NCBI RefSeq assembly: GCF_000218235.1
Contig: NZ_GL945017.1
Span: 1,881,775 to 1,945,774 of the forward strand
Length of the DNA stretch: 64,000 nucleotides
Direction: 5' to 3'
Source: Hallella multisaccharivorax DSM 17128
Lineage (GTDB): Bacteria > Bacteroidota > Bacteroidia > Bacteroidales > Bacteroidaceae
In this document: piece by piece, positions 55,094 through 63,882 of the stretch
How the letters are laid out: each line of letters opens with the position of its first letter
How positions within the stretch are numbered: the first letter of the stretch is position 1
The notes under the pieces: generated by a model
What the model saw: the letters and a program-made list of their open reading frames with translations, nothing else
The model's database searches: none
What the model was told of the DNA's origin: nothing
Made by a program: the position numbers and the translations under genes

Positions 55094-56085
55094 TGAAACC
55101 GCGATTTCTCCTTCCCCTCATCGTCACTGTGCTTCTGCTGTGCGCATCGTGCTACCAGCACCGTGCAGGACGAAGTGTCTTTCGTCCACATACGCTGACC
55201 GAGCGCACCATTGACTCACTCTCTTTCTTTCAGACTCACCATTACACCAATAACTACAACTTTGTGGTGCGCGCCGACTCACTGGTTCTGTTACGGCAAT
55301 TACCGGAGGAGGAAGTGGCAGGAATGAATACTGATTCTTTCTGCGTCTATAAGGGAGACCACCTGGCTGTGGCTGACATCCGCATGGTGCCGGCTGACTC
55401 TATCGACTCAGTGTGGGTGCAATTAGCCAATGACACTTCAGCTTTCGGATGGACACATGAGAAGGACATGCTGCCGCGGGTCATGCCCGACGATCCTATA
55501 TCGCAATTCATCTCAGCTTTTTCCAACTCACATCTCATCGTCTTCCTTATCCTTGTCGTCGTCTTCGGTGCGAGTTACCTGCTGTGGAAAGCCTTCAAGA
55601 AGAAGACTTACATCGTACATTTCCACGACATCAACTCGGTTTATCCCACACTTCTGTGTATCATTGTGGCAAGCGCGGCTACCTTTTACGCGACCATTCA
55701 GCTTTTTGCGCCGCAACTCTGGCAGCACTTTTATTTCCATCCCACGCTCAATCCCTTCTCTGTACCACCCGTGCTCATGGTTTTCCTGCTCTCTGTCTGG
55801 GCCATGCTCATTGTGGGAGCCGCCTGTATTGATGACGTGTTTCATAAGCTACAGGGGCCTCAGGCATTGCTCTATCTCAGCGGCTTGGCGGCTGTATGCG
55901 CAATAGACTACATCGTGTTCAGCATCACGACGCTCTATTATGTCGGCTATCCATTATTGGTGGCTTACATCGTCTTTGCCTTATACCGCCACTGGCGCAA
56001 CCGGACGGTCTATCTATGCGGCAACTGCGGCAAGCCTCTAAAACATAAAGGGCGCTGCCCTTATTGTGGAGCCATCAACGATTAA
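55093..56085 (+). CDS. Membrane lipoprotein with C-terminal zinc ribbon
   Basis: The 330-residue product starts with a lipobox-like LCASC (Cys20). It has an extracytoplasmic domain (about 21-140; GWTHEKDMLPRV resembles an SH3-like edge), about four membrane segments between 150 and 300, and a C-terminal zinc ribbon YLCGNCGKPLKHKGRCPYCG (Cys309, 312, 321, 324). The family is not recognised. It is translationally coupled to fhs (TGATG). A small hairpin, GGCT-ACGC-AGCC, lies between its end and the convergent trmB. Confidence 0.72.
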   Translation: MKPRFLLPLIVTVLLLCASCYQHRAGRSVFRPHTLTERTIDSLSFFQTHHYTNNYNFVVRADSLVLLRQLPEEEVAGMNTDSFCVYKGDHLAVADIRMVPADSIDSVWVQLANDTSAFGWTHEKDMLPRVMPDDPISQFISAFSNSHLIVFLILVVVFGASYLLWKAFKKKTYIVHFHDINSVYPTLLCIIVASAATFYATIQLFAPQLWQHFYFHPTLNPFSVPPVLMVFLLSVWAMLIVGAACIDDVFHKLQGPQALLYLSGLAAVCAIDYIVFSITTLYYVGYPLLVAYIVFALYRHWRNRTVYLCGNCGKPLKHKGRCPYCGAIND

Positions 56086-56112
56086 TAGCTGTATGCAAAA
56101 GGCTACGCAGCC

Positions 56113-56883
56113 CTATTTCGCCATGTCTTTCGTGCTCCGCTTGTCGCGATGGTAACTGCGATACTCGTCGAGAGGAATCTCCACGTCCGGCTCTGCAAGT
56201 TTAACCGAATGTGGCAAACGAAAGGAAAGAAAACGAATATTGAGGCCACGCTCCATCCACATGCTTTCATAATATGTATGAATAGACAAGAGCGGTGAGT
56301 CTTGCAGGCCTTTTGGGGTGGAATGATAAAGGTCTTCCGTACATTCATCTAATGGCAAACGATTGGCCTCAACCATCAAACGTGTATAGGTAAAAAGAAA
56401 ATTGGAGTCGGTCTTAAGGTTTACTTTCCCCCCGTCTGCAAGGAAATGACGATAGCGCTCCATAAAAAAAGTCGAAGTCAGCCGCTTATGTGGGTTCTTC
56501 ATTTGTGGGTCAGAGAATGTCAACCAAATCTCTTGCACCTCATCCTTGTCGAAGAATCGGTCAATGATCTCAATGCTGGTCCTGAGGAAAGCCACATTTT
56601 CAAGGTTCTCGTCAAGAGCCTGTTTTGCGCCCGTGTACATGCGTGCACCCTTGATGTCGACACCAATGAAATTGACGGCAGGATAGAGACGTGCCAATCC
56701 CACTGTGTACTCTCCTCGACCACAACCCAGCTCCAGCACGATGGGGTTGTTGTTTCTGAAATACTGCTCACACCAGTGTCCTTTCATCTTGAAAGGCACA
56801 TCACTGATGACGGAGAATGGATATTGGAAGACATTCTTAAATGTTTCCATCTCCGCAAACTTCTGTAGCTTTCCTTTTCCCAT
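56113..56883 (-). CDS. trmB: tRNA (guanine-N7)-methyltransferase
   Basis: The ATG at 56883 gives 256 residues starting MGKGKLQKF. The SAM-binding motif [20 protein letters not shown] is followed by [12 protein letters not shown] and the TrmB signature [19 protein letters not shown]. It methylates G46 in the variable loop of tRNAs. The -7 box at 56891-56898 ends 8 bases before the start, so the transcript is probably leaderless. Confidence 0.96.
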   Translation of the reverse strand: MGKGKLQKFAEMETFKNVFQYPFSVISDVPFKMKGHWCEQYFRNNNPIVLELGCGRGEYTVGLARLYPAVNFIGVDIKGARMYTGAKQALDENLENVAFLRTSIEIIDRFFDKDEVQEIWLTFSDPQMKNPHKRLTSTFFMERYRHFLADGGKVNLKTDSNFLFTYTRLMVEANRLPLDECTEDLYHSTPKGLQDSPLLSIHTYYESMWMERGLNIRFLSFRLPHSVKLAEPDVEIPLDEYRSYHRDKRSTKDMAK

Positions 56884-56890
56884 AACAGTG

Positions 56891-56898
56891 CAAAGATA
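56891..56898 (-). promoter_or_regulatory. -7 box of trmB (TATCTTTG)
   Basis: The minus strand reads TATCTTTG only 8 bases before the trmB ATG. This excludes the longer frame to 56904, which begins upstream of the box. Confidence 0.65.
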
Positions 56899-56964
56899 AT
56901 ACATTTTTTTTCCAATATCAATGAAAAAGTAACTGAATCCTGCTTATAGTAAACATAAACTCAC

Positions 56965-57111
56965 TAATTTTGCACATCAGCAGGTCTTTGCTAAGCTAAG
57001 TGGCTTATCTGCCGCCCTCTTAAGGGCCTGACAAACGGGCATTCCTGCTATTATAAGGAAGGAAAAGAATTAAATAGAAAGGTCAATTGAACAAATAAAG
57101 AATAATAATAT
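56965..57111 (+). promoter_or_regulatory. Promoter and structured leader of glmS
   Basis: A TAATTTTG -7 box (56965-56972) precedes a leader of about 130 bases. An outer stem AGCAGG (56979-56984) with CCTGCT (57044-57049) encloses two hairpins, TAAGC-TAAGTG-GCTTA and GCCCT-CTTA-AGGGC, giving a multibranch fold. A purine-rich stretch and an A/T-rich region follow before the ATG. It does not resemble the glmS ribozyme of Firmicutes, and no catalytic core was recognised. Confidence 0.55.
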
Positions 57112-58956
57112 ATGTGTGGAATTGTAGGATACATTGGCTCACGTCAGGCTTACGGCCTGCTGATTAAGGGCCTCCATCGCCTTGAATACCGTGGATATGA
57201 CTCTGCCGGCGTGGCTCTCGTCAACGCCCAGGACGAACTTCATGTCTACAAAGCCAAGGGTAAAGTAGCAGACTTAGAAACTGCCGCCAGTGGCAAGGAT
57301 TGCAGTGGAACTGTCGGCATTGCACACACACGCTGGGCCACGCACGGTGAGCCGTCAGTAAGAAATGCGCATCCACAGGTCTCTGAGTCAGGCAATATCG
57401 CTCTCGTCCACAATGGAATCATCGAAAATTTCATCATATTGCGCGAACAACTCAAGCGCCGTGGCTTTCATTTCAAGAGCGACACAGATACCGAGGTTCT
57501 CGTGCAACTCATTGAATATGTACAGCAACAGCACCATTGCAACCTTGAAGAGGCTGTTCGTCATGCCTTACGCAAGTGCATCGGTGCCTATGCTATCGCC
57601 GTGATTGATAAGCGCGACCCAAACACCATCGTAGCAGCACGGAAAGGTTCACCACTCGTTATCGGTGTAACCAAAGACAACAGCGAGTTCTTCATTGCAT
57701 CCGATGCCACACCCATTGCCGAATACACCAATGAGGTGGTATATATCGACGACGAGCAGATTGCCGTATGTCATCCCGGTGAGAAACTCAGAATCATCGA
57801 CCTGCATAACAAGACTGTGGATGTCAACATCAAGCAGATAGACATGGATCTTGACATGCTCGACCGCGGCGGTTTTCCGCACTTCATGCTCAAAGAGATC
57901 TTCGATCAGCCGCGCTGTCTGCGCGACTGCATGAGCGGACGCCTCTTTGACGAGGACGTCATCCTGTCTGCAGTCAGGGGCAATTGTGCACGGCTGCTCT
58001 CCGCCACACGGTTCATCATTGTGGCATGCGGCACGTCATGGCATGCAGGACTTATTGGAAAGCAATTGCTCGAACATTATTGCAAGATTCCCGTAGAGGT
58101 AGACTATGCTTCAGAGTTCCGTTATCGCGACCCTGTCATCTACCCGACCGATGTCGTCATCGCCATCTCGCAAAGCGGCGAGACCGCTGACACTCTCGCT
58201 GCCATCAAATTGGCCAAAGAGTGCGGCGCCTGTATCTTCGGCATCGTCAATGCGGTGGGATCATCCATCGCCCGTGAGACCGACACGGGCATTTATATCC
58301 ATGTAGGCCCCGAAATAGGCGTAGCTTCCACCAAGGCCTTCACAGGACAACTCACCTGCCTAACACTGCTCACCCTCGCACTCGCCAACGCCAAGGGTAC
58401 GCTAAGCCATGACGAATTCACGGCCATGACGAAAGAACTCAAGGATATTCCCTGCAAGATTGAACAGATACTGAAAAAGAATGATGAGATCAAGAGTCTT
58501 GCACGCGTCTATACTTACGCTTCTAATTTCCTCTATCTCGGACGCGGGTGGAATTACCCCGTAGCACTCGAAGGCGCTCTTAAGCTCAAGGAAATCAGTT
58601 ATATCCACGCTGAAGGCTATCCTGCAGCGGAGATGAAGCACGGTCCCATTGCCTTAGTAGACAACATGATGCCAGTGCTATTCATCGCCACTCACCACAA
58701 CGGATATGAGAAAATCATCTCCAATATGCAGGAAGTAAAAGCGCGTGGCGGCCGCATTATTGCTGTCATCACCGAGGGAGACACCGAGATGGCCAAGATT
58801 GCCGACGAGACTATCAGTGTACCGCAGACCCTGGCACCACTGGCACCACTGCTTTCCGTCATTCCCTTACAGCTCCTCGCCTACCACATCGCCGTGGAGA
58901 AAGGCCTCAACGTTGACCAGCCTCGCAACCTGGCCAAGAGTGTCACCGTGGAATGA
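57112..58956 (+). CDS. glmS: Glutamine-fructose-6-phosphate aminotransferase
   Basis: The 614-residue enzyme makes glucosamine 6-phosphate, the entry to UDP-GlcNAc, peptidoglycan and lipid A. The N-terminal glutaminase domain starts MCGIVGYIGS with nucleophile Cys2 after Met removal and contains AHTRWATHGEPS. Two SIS domains follow (ACGTSWHAGLIGKQL and AISQSGETADTLAAIKLAK). The C terminus ends in PRNLAKSVTVE as in the family. It has a single promoter with a long leader. Confidence 0.98.
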   Translation: MCGIVGYIGSRQAYGLLIKGLHRLEYRGYDSAGVALVNAQDELHVYKAKGKVADLETAASGKDCSGTVGIAHTRWATHGEPSVRNAHPQVSESGNIALVHNGIIENFIILREQLKRRGFHFKSDTDTEVLVQLIEYVQQQHHCNLEEAVRHALRKCIGAYAIAVIDKRDPNTIVAARKGSPLVIGVTKDNSEFFIASDATPIAEYTNEVVYIDDEQIAVCHPGEKLRIIDLHNKTVDVNIKQIDMDLDMLDRGGFPHFMLKEIFDQPRCLRDCMSGRLFDEDVILSAVRGNCARLLSATRFIIVACGTSWHAGLIGKQLLEHYCKIPVEVDYASEFRYRDPVIYPTDVVIAISQSGETADTLAAIKLAKECGACIFGIVNAVGSSIARETDTGIYIHVGPEIGVASTKAFTGQLTCLTLLTLALANAKGTLSHDEFTAMTKELKDIPCKIEQILKKNDEIKSLARVYTYASNFLYLGRGWNYPVALEGALKLKEISYIHAEGYPAAEMKHGPIALVDNMMPVLFIATHHNGYEKIISNMQEVKARGGRIIAVITEGDTEMAKIADETISVPQTLAPLAPLLSVIPLQLLAYHIAVEKGLNVDQPRNLAKSVTVE

Positions 58957-59018
58957 TAAAAAGGGCCCGCCCCATTCGATGAGCCCAACCAAGTGGTTGA
59001 CAATCATCAAATGGGGCG
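58957..59018. terminator. Bidirectional terminator between glmS and the low-complexity gene
   Basis: CGCCCCATT (58968-58976) and AATGGGGCG (59010-59018) pair over 9 bp. On the minus strand the stem is followed by GGCCCTTTTTATC, a good T-tract for the gene at 59066-60094; on the plus strand the tail is weaker. Confidence 0.8.
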
Positions 59019-59065
59019 AGTGATACGAATAAAGATCAGATGATGCGCACGCTTACGCCTAAGTC

Positions 59066-60094
59066 TTAACGCCTGCCAAACGAGCCTCCTGAACTACGAC
59101 CGCCACCGAATGAGCCTCCTCCGGAAGTACCTCCGTTGCCAAAAGAGCCAGAGCTATGACCGCCGAATGAGCCTCCGGATGAGCGCATAGGAGCAGAGAA
59201 TGAACGGGTGGGACTGCTTTGCTGAGGTGTGAACGTGCTGCGAGGAGTGGCTGAATGGTTACCGAAAGAACCTCCACCGAAAGAACGGTCTGCGAATCGG
59301 TTCACTGTTGAGCGCGTGCTGCTCTCGCGAGGAAAACCAAAAGAGCGGTTGCTATCGGAATAAGAGCCGAAGCCACGGCTGCGTGCCGGTGACTGAACAC
59401 CATACGAACGGTTGCCGTTACGCAATGGGCTGTCATTGAACGCCCCCGGCGACATGTTGCCGAAAGAACGGTTTCCATACCCATTGGACCTGTAGTTATC
59501 GTTCTGATAACGGTTCTGTGGAGCCTGTGACCACGATCTGCGACCGCGCTCATACACATATCCACGACCATAACCACCATCATCCCAGCGCCGGCGCATG
59601 CCTAAATACGGGCCTCTGTCCCGTGGTCCATTCCAGTTGCGGCCATAATACCACGAGCGTCCGCCATTGTAACGCCACGAGTGTCCACCCCTGTAGGTCA
59701 CTACAAAATTAGGACATCCGAAGAAAAAGTAGTCGCGATGCGGGTAACGCGCGTAGATGCCGAAGTGCCAGTAGCCATCATTCCAGTACAATGGACGGTA
59801 GAAATAAGACGCGTCAGCATAAGCACGGTATTGCCAGTCGAGCAAGATGTAACTTAGATCGAGGTTGCGTTGACGCCAGTAGACGCCGTAAAGGTCGTCG
59901 TAGTCGTCGACACGCATGAGATAATCCAGATTGATCTCATATGCCGCCTCGTACTGTTGGTCGGTGAGATTGAGCTCATAAGCCATCTTATCGGTCAGGA
60001 AAAGAGCCTGGTCGCGAGCCTGCTCATAACTCATGGCTGATGTGCCCAACGCGATAGTGAGCAAAAGGGCAAGTGCCGTAAATAACCGTTTCAT
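59066..60094 (-). CDS. Secreted protein with aromatic N-terminal and Gly/Ser/Arg-rich C-terminal region
   Basis: The 342-residue product has a signal peptide (about 1-20). Residues 25-120 form a compact part rich in Tyr, Asp and Trp (YEINLDYLMRVDDYDDLYGV). From about 135 on it is low complexity: Arg/Gly/Tyr/Trp first, then repeats of the type RSFG, SGGSFGG and SFGN to the end. The first part resembles short envelope-stress proteins of Bacteroidota with a DUF-type helical core. No enzymatic motif is seen. The tail might bind polymers or self-associate. Confidence 0.7.
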   Translation of the reverse strand: MKRLFTALALLLTIALGTSAMSYEQARDQALFLTDKMAYELNLTDQQYEAAYEINLDYLMRVDDYDDLYGVYWRQRNLDLSYILLDWQYRAYADASYFYRPLYWNDGYWHFGIYARYPHRDYFFFGCPNFVVTYRGGHSWRYNGGRSWYYGRNWNGPRDRGPYLGMRRRWDDGGYGRGYVYERGRRSWSQAPQNRYQNDNYRSNGYGNRSFGNMSPGAFNDSPLRNGNRSYGVQSPARSRGFGSYSDSNRSFGFPRESSTRSTVNRFADRSFGGGSFGNHSATPRSTFTPQQSSPTRSFSAPMRSSGGSFGGHSSGSFGNGGTSGGGSFGGGRSSGGSFGRR

Positions 60095-60261
60095 AGCTAT
60101 ATTGATTTTAATTGTTAACTACGTAATGTTTCTTTCTCACGTTGCAAAGTTATGATATTGTTTTCATAAAATAAATGGTGTTTCCCTATGCGATAAGGGA
60201 AAAACCCTATTGTTTTCTTATATTTTTCGCCAAGGCAACCATGCCGTTGACCGATTTTTAT

Positions 60262-60269
60262 TAACTTTG
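60262..60269 (+). promoter_or_regulatory. -7 box of the Wzi-type gene (TAACTTTG)
   Basis: TAACTTTG lies 19 bases before the ATG at 60288. The longer open frame from 60210 begins before the promoter and is not used. Confidence 0.65.
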
Positions 60270-60287
60270 CGGCCAGTAATCACAGTT

Positions 60288-61817
60288 ATGAAGAGATTCG
60301 CTTATTTGATGGCGGCCCTGATGCCTTCTTGCCTCACGGCCAATGCACAATATCTATCCAACATTCACTACGAGGCCGAGGCCCAAAGCTCTTTCTCCTC
60401 GGGCAATACTCCGCTGTGGCTCAATGCCAACAAACACGGCATGAGCTCTCTCTCCTCCATCAACGGTTATCTGCGCGGAGCTCTTCAGCGCCCTCTTGAA
60501 ACCGATTCGGCCCGGCGCTGGGGGCTGGGATATGGTGTCGACATGGCCGTAACCTCTCATTTCACCAGCAAGTTTATCCTGCAGCAGGCTTACGTGGAAG
60601 CCCGCTGGCTCCACGGTGTTCTCACTGTCGGAGCGAAAGAATGGCCCATGGAGTTGAAGAATTCACGGCTCTCTACCGGCTCACAGGCTCTCGGCATCAA
60701 TGCACGTCCCGTGCCGGAAGTGCGTATAGCCCTGCCCGAATACTGGACAATCCCAGTGCTCGGACGATGGTTCGCCATAAAAGCCCACATGGCATACGGC
60801 ATGTTTACTGACCAGGGATGGCAGCGCGACTTTACGTTTCACGGGCAGTCGCCCTACAACGAACGCGTGCTTTACCACAGTAAGGCCGGATACATCAGGA
60901 TCGGGAGACCGGACCAACTGCCACTCACTGTAGAGTTAGGACTGGAGATGCAGGCACAGTTCGGCGGTTATATAAAGTACCAGGACGACGGACAGCTGGT
61001 CAGGAAGAAGTTAGGAGGTGCCGGCATCCGTGATTTCTGGAGAGCCTTTATCCCCGGCGGATCCGATCCTTCCGATGGCAAAGGATATGGCAATATTGAA
61101 GGCAACCAGACAGGCGCATGGCTTGCACGCATCAGCTACGACACGCCCGCATGGCGCGCCTCACTCTATGCCGACCACTTCTTCGAAGACCACTCACAGC
61201 AGTTCTTTCTCGATTTCGACGGTTACGGAGAGGGAAAAGACTTCCAGAAGCACGTAAAAAACCGATATCTGCTCTATCCGCTCAAAGACATTTTGTTGGG
61301 AGGAGAGCTACAGCTCAAGCACTGTAATTGGGTAAAAAACATCGTGATGGAATATATTTACACCAAAGACCAGAGCGGCCCCGTCTATCATGACCGCACC
61401 TCGGCTATTCCAGACCACATCGGTGGTGCCGACGACTACAACAATCACAGCAACTACATGAGCGTGCAACACTGGGGACAGGTGATGGGCAATCCGCTCT
61501 TCCGCTCCCCTATCTACAACGACGACCACCGCATCCACATTCAGGACAACCGGTTCGTGGCCTGGCACATAGGCCTTGAGGGCCGTCCGGTGCCAAGACT
61601 TGACTATCGTCTCATGGCTACCTGGCAGCAAGGCCTTGGCACATACAATGAGCCATACTCACACCCGCGGCATAACCGCAGCGTCCTGGCCGAGGCAGGC
61701 TACCAGTTCAACGATGGCTGGGCGGTGCGTGGAGCCTTCGGACTGGACAGCGGAAGCCTGTTGGGGAACAACCACGGAGTACAAATCACGATCACAAAGA
61801 AAGGAATTCTCAGATAA
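60288..61817 (+). CDS. Capsule assembly Wzi-family outer-membrane protein
   Basis: The ATG at 60288 gives 509 residues with a signal peptide (about 1-20, ending TANAQ). The body is a beta-barrel pattern with family-typical elements such as GNTPLWLNANKHGMSS near the start, GAKEWPMELKNSRLSTGSQA and an aromatic-rich second half. Wzi is an outer-membrane lectin that anchors capsule at the cell surface in Enterobacteria. Bacteroidota homologues are placed in the same family, with their exact role less clear. Confidence 0.88.
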   Translation: MKRFAYLMAALMPSCLTANAQYLSNIHYEAEAQSSFSSGNTPLWLNANKHGMSSLSSINGYLRGALQRPLETDSARRWGLGYGVDMAVTSHFTSKFILQQAYVEARWLHGVLTVGAKEWPMELKNSRLSTGSQALGINARPVPEVRIALPEYWTIPVLGRWFAIKAHMAYGMFTDQGWQRDFTFHGQSPYNERVLYHSKAGYIRIGRPDQLPLTVELGLEMQAQFGGYIKYQDDGQLVRKKLGGAGIRDFWRAFIPGGSDPSDGKGYGNIEGNQTGAWLARISYDTPAWRASLYADHFFEDHSQQFFLDFDGYGEGKDFQKHVKNRYLLYPLKDILLGGELQLKHCNWVKNIVMEYIYTKDQSGPVYHDRTSAIPDHIGGADDYNNHSNYMSVQHWGQVMGNPLFRSPIYNDDHRIHIQDNRFVAWHIGLEGRPVPRLDYRLMATWQQGLGTYNEPYSHPRHNRSVLAEAGYQFNDGWAVRGAFGLDSGSLLGNNHGVQITITKKGILR

Positions 61818-61844
61818 TATCACCCTACTCTATGATTTTCTTCG

Positions 61845-61852
61845 TAACTTTG
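61845..61852 (+). promoter_or_regulatory. -7 box of metA (TAACTTTG)
   Basis: TAACTTTG lies 33 bases before the metA ATG at 61885, in the 67-base gap after the Wzi-type gene. It rules out the much longer frame that starts inside that gene. Confidence 0.65.
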
Positions 61853-61884
61853 CTTTCACAATTCAAGCAACAGAAAGGAACAAC

Positions 61885-62802
61885 ATGCCTTTAAGACTAC
61901 CTGACAAACTTCCTGCTATTGACCTTCTCAAGCAGGAGAACATCTTCGTGATGGATGAGACGCGCGCGCACTCGCAGCAGATTCGCCCGTTGCGCATTGT
62001 GATTCTCAATCTCATGCCCATGAAAGTGACCACGGAAACTGACCTCATCCGCCTGCTGTCCAATACGCCACTGCAGATGGAAATCTACTTCATGAAACTT
62101 AAAAGCCACACTTCTAAGAATACGCCTATTGAGCACATGATGATGTTTTACCGAGATTCCGAGGAACTGATGAAACAGAAATTCGACGGCATGATCGTCA
62201 CCGGCGCACCCGTGGAAACCATCCCTTATGAGAATGTAGACTACTGGAAAGAGTTTAACCAGATTGTGGATTGGGCCCGACACAGCGTGCAGTCCACCCT
62301 GTACCTGTGCTGGGGAGCCATGGCTGCGCTGTACCACTTCTACGGCATCCCCAAACACCAGCTTCCCATGAAGAAGTTCGGCATTTTCAAAACCTACCCC
62401 ATCGATGAGCGGCTACCCATCTTCCGGGGCTTCGACGACATGTTCTACATGCCCCACTCACGCCACACCGAAGTAAGGGAAACAGATATTGACAAAGTGG
62501 ATGACCTGAATATCATCGCGTCCTCGCCTGAGGCAGGCGTAAGCATTGTCAGTTCACGACATGGCCGCGACTTCTACATTCTCGGCCACTTAGAGTACGC
62601 ACCCGACACGCTCGACAATGAATACCGCCGCGATCTTGGCAAATGCGACGACGTGGCCCTGCCACAACACTATTACCGCGACGACGATCCCAAACGCGGA
62701 TTCAAGGTGAGCTGGCGATCGGCTGCCAACCTCTTCTACAGCAATTGGATCAACTATTACGTCTACCAGGAGACACCTTACAACATTGGAGACATCAGGT
62801 AG
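61885..62802 (+). CDS. metA: Homoserine O-acyltransferase, acetyl-CoA type predicted
   Basis: The 305-residue enzyme activates homoserine for methionine synthesis. It shows the MetA pattern LRIVILNLMPMKVTTETDL, catalytic Cys142 in LYLCWGAMAALYHFYGIPKH, and SRHGRDFYILGHLEY with the catalytic His/Glu pair. The residue at position 111 is Glu (TGAPVETIPYENVDYW). In this family Glu111 is associated with acetyl-CoA and Gly111 with succinyl-CoA use, so the product should be O-acetylhomoserine. Confidence 0.95.
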   Translation: MPLRLPDKLPAIDLLKQENIFVMDETRAHSQQIRPLRIVILNLMPMKVTTETDLIRLLSNTPLQMEIYFMKLKSHTSKNTPIEHMMMFYRDSEELMKQKFDGMIVTGAPVETIPYENVDYWKEFNQIVDWARHSVQSTLYLCWGAMAALYHFYGIPKHQLPMKKFGIFKTYPIDERLPIFRGFDDMFYMPHSRHTEVRETDIDKVDDLNIIASSPEAGVSIVSSRHGRDFYILGHLEYAPDTLDNEYRRDLGKCDDVALPQHYYRDDDPKRGFKVSWRSAANLFYSNWINYYVYQETPYNIGDIR

Positions 62803-62808
62803 GACATC

Positions 62809-62895
62809 GTGCGACAATTGTCGAACAATCGTCAAGCAACTGTCGCACGATCGTCCGACAACTGCCAAACAATCGTGCGACAATTGTCACACGAC
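62809..62895 (+). repeat. 11-bp tandem repeat
   Basis: Eight consecutive 11-base units with consensus near GTCnnACAAYT run from 62809: GTGCGACAATT, GTCGAACAATC, GTCAAGCAACT, GTCGCACGATC, GTCCGACAACT, GCCAAACAATC, GTGCGACAATT, GTCACACGAC. The period equals about one DNA helical turn. It fills most of the gap between metA and miaA. Confidence 0.85.
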
Positions 62896-62955
62896 GACAA
62901 TGAAGCGTTGAAGACTCACCGACAAACAGCCTGACTCGCAGAAGACACACTGAAG

Positions 62956-63882
62956 ATGAAACAATTATTGACAATATTGGGCCCCACCGCATCGGGCAAG
63001 ACACAGCTTGCAGCCCATGTGGCCTATGAAGTAGGTGGCGAAATACTCTCTGGAGACTCGCGACAGGTCTACCGCGGCATGGACATTGGCACCGGAAAAG
63101 ACCTGGAAGACTACATCGTCAACGGGAAACACATCCCCTATCATCTCATCGATATCTGCGACCCAGGCACCAAATACAATCTCTTTCAATATCAGGAAGA
63201 TTTCCTCAAGGCCTATCAAGACCTCGAATCCCGCAACGTCTGGCCGATTCTCTGCGGCGGGACGGGACTCTATATCGAGAGCGTGCTCAAAGGCTACCAC
63301 CTCTCACCCGTGCCCCAAAATCCTGAACTGCGAACCCAGCTCGCCGGAAAGAGCCTGGCAGAACTGACGGAGACGCTTAAAGACCTCAAGCGAAAAGCAG
63401 GGACCACCATGCACAACACCACCGACGTCGATACTCCTCAGCGAGCCATACGCGCCATAGAAATAGAAACTTACAACTTAGCCCATCCCACGGAAGAGAG
63501 AGTTTTTCCCGCCATTGACAGCGTCATCGTCGGCGTGAGCATCGGCCGTGACAGCCGTCGGACAAAGATCACAGACCGACTGAAAAAGCGTCTTGACAAT
63601 GGCATGGTGGACGAAATACGCGGCATTCTCAACCAAGGCGTGAAGGCGGAAGACCTTATCTATTATGGGTTGGAATATAAATATGTGACCGAGTATGTGA
63701 TCGGACAGCTCAGCTACGAAGCTATGTTCAAGCAGCTGGAAATTGCCATCCACCAGTTTGCCAAACGGCAAATGACGTGGTTCCGCGGTATGGAGCGTCG
63801 CGGGGCCACCATCCACTGGATTGATGCCACACTTCCTATGAAGCAAAAGGTTGAGGCAGTCATCGGATTGCTCAATCATTGA
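62956..63882 (+). CDS. miaA: tRNA dimethylallyltransferase
   Basis: The 308-residue enzyme adds a dimethylallyl group to A37 of tRNAs reading UNN codons. It carries the P-loop ILGPTASGKTQLA, the family motif ILSGDSRQVYRGMDIGTGK, and ILCGGTGLYIESVLKG. The C-terminal tRNA-binding portion includes QFAKRQMTWFRGM. Length and motifs are typical. The last 118 bases of the window after it contain no recognised feature. Confidence 0.97.
   Translation: MKQLLTILGPTASGKTQLAAHVAYEVGGEILSGDSRQVYRGMDIGTGKDLEDYIVNGKHIPYHLIDICDPGTKYNLFQYQEDFLKAYQDLESRNVWPILCGGTGLYIESVLKGYHLSPVPQNPELRTQLAGKSLAELTETLKDLKRKAGTTMHNTTDVDTPQRAIRAIEIETYNLAHPTEERVFPAIDSVIVGVSIGRDSRRTKITDRLKKRLDNGMVDEIRGILNQGVKAEDLIYYGLEYKYVTEYVIGQLSYEAMFKQLEIAIHQFAKRQMTWFRGMERRGATIHWIDATLPMKQKVEAVIGLLNH

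Noticed and set aside
56965..57111. glmS ribozyme
   Set aside because: The conserved core and double pseudoknot sequence of the Firmicutes ribozyme were not found; only a simple multibranch fold is visible.
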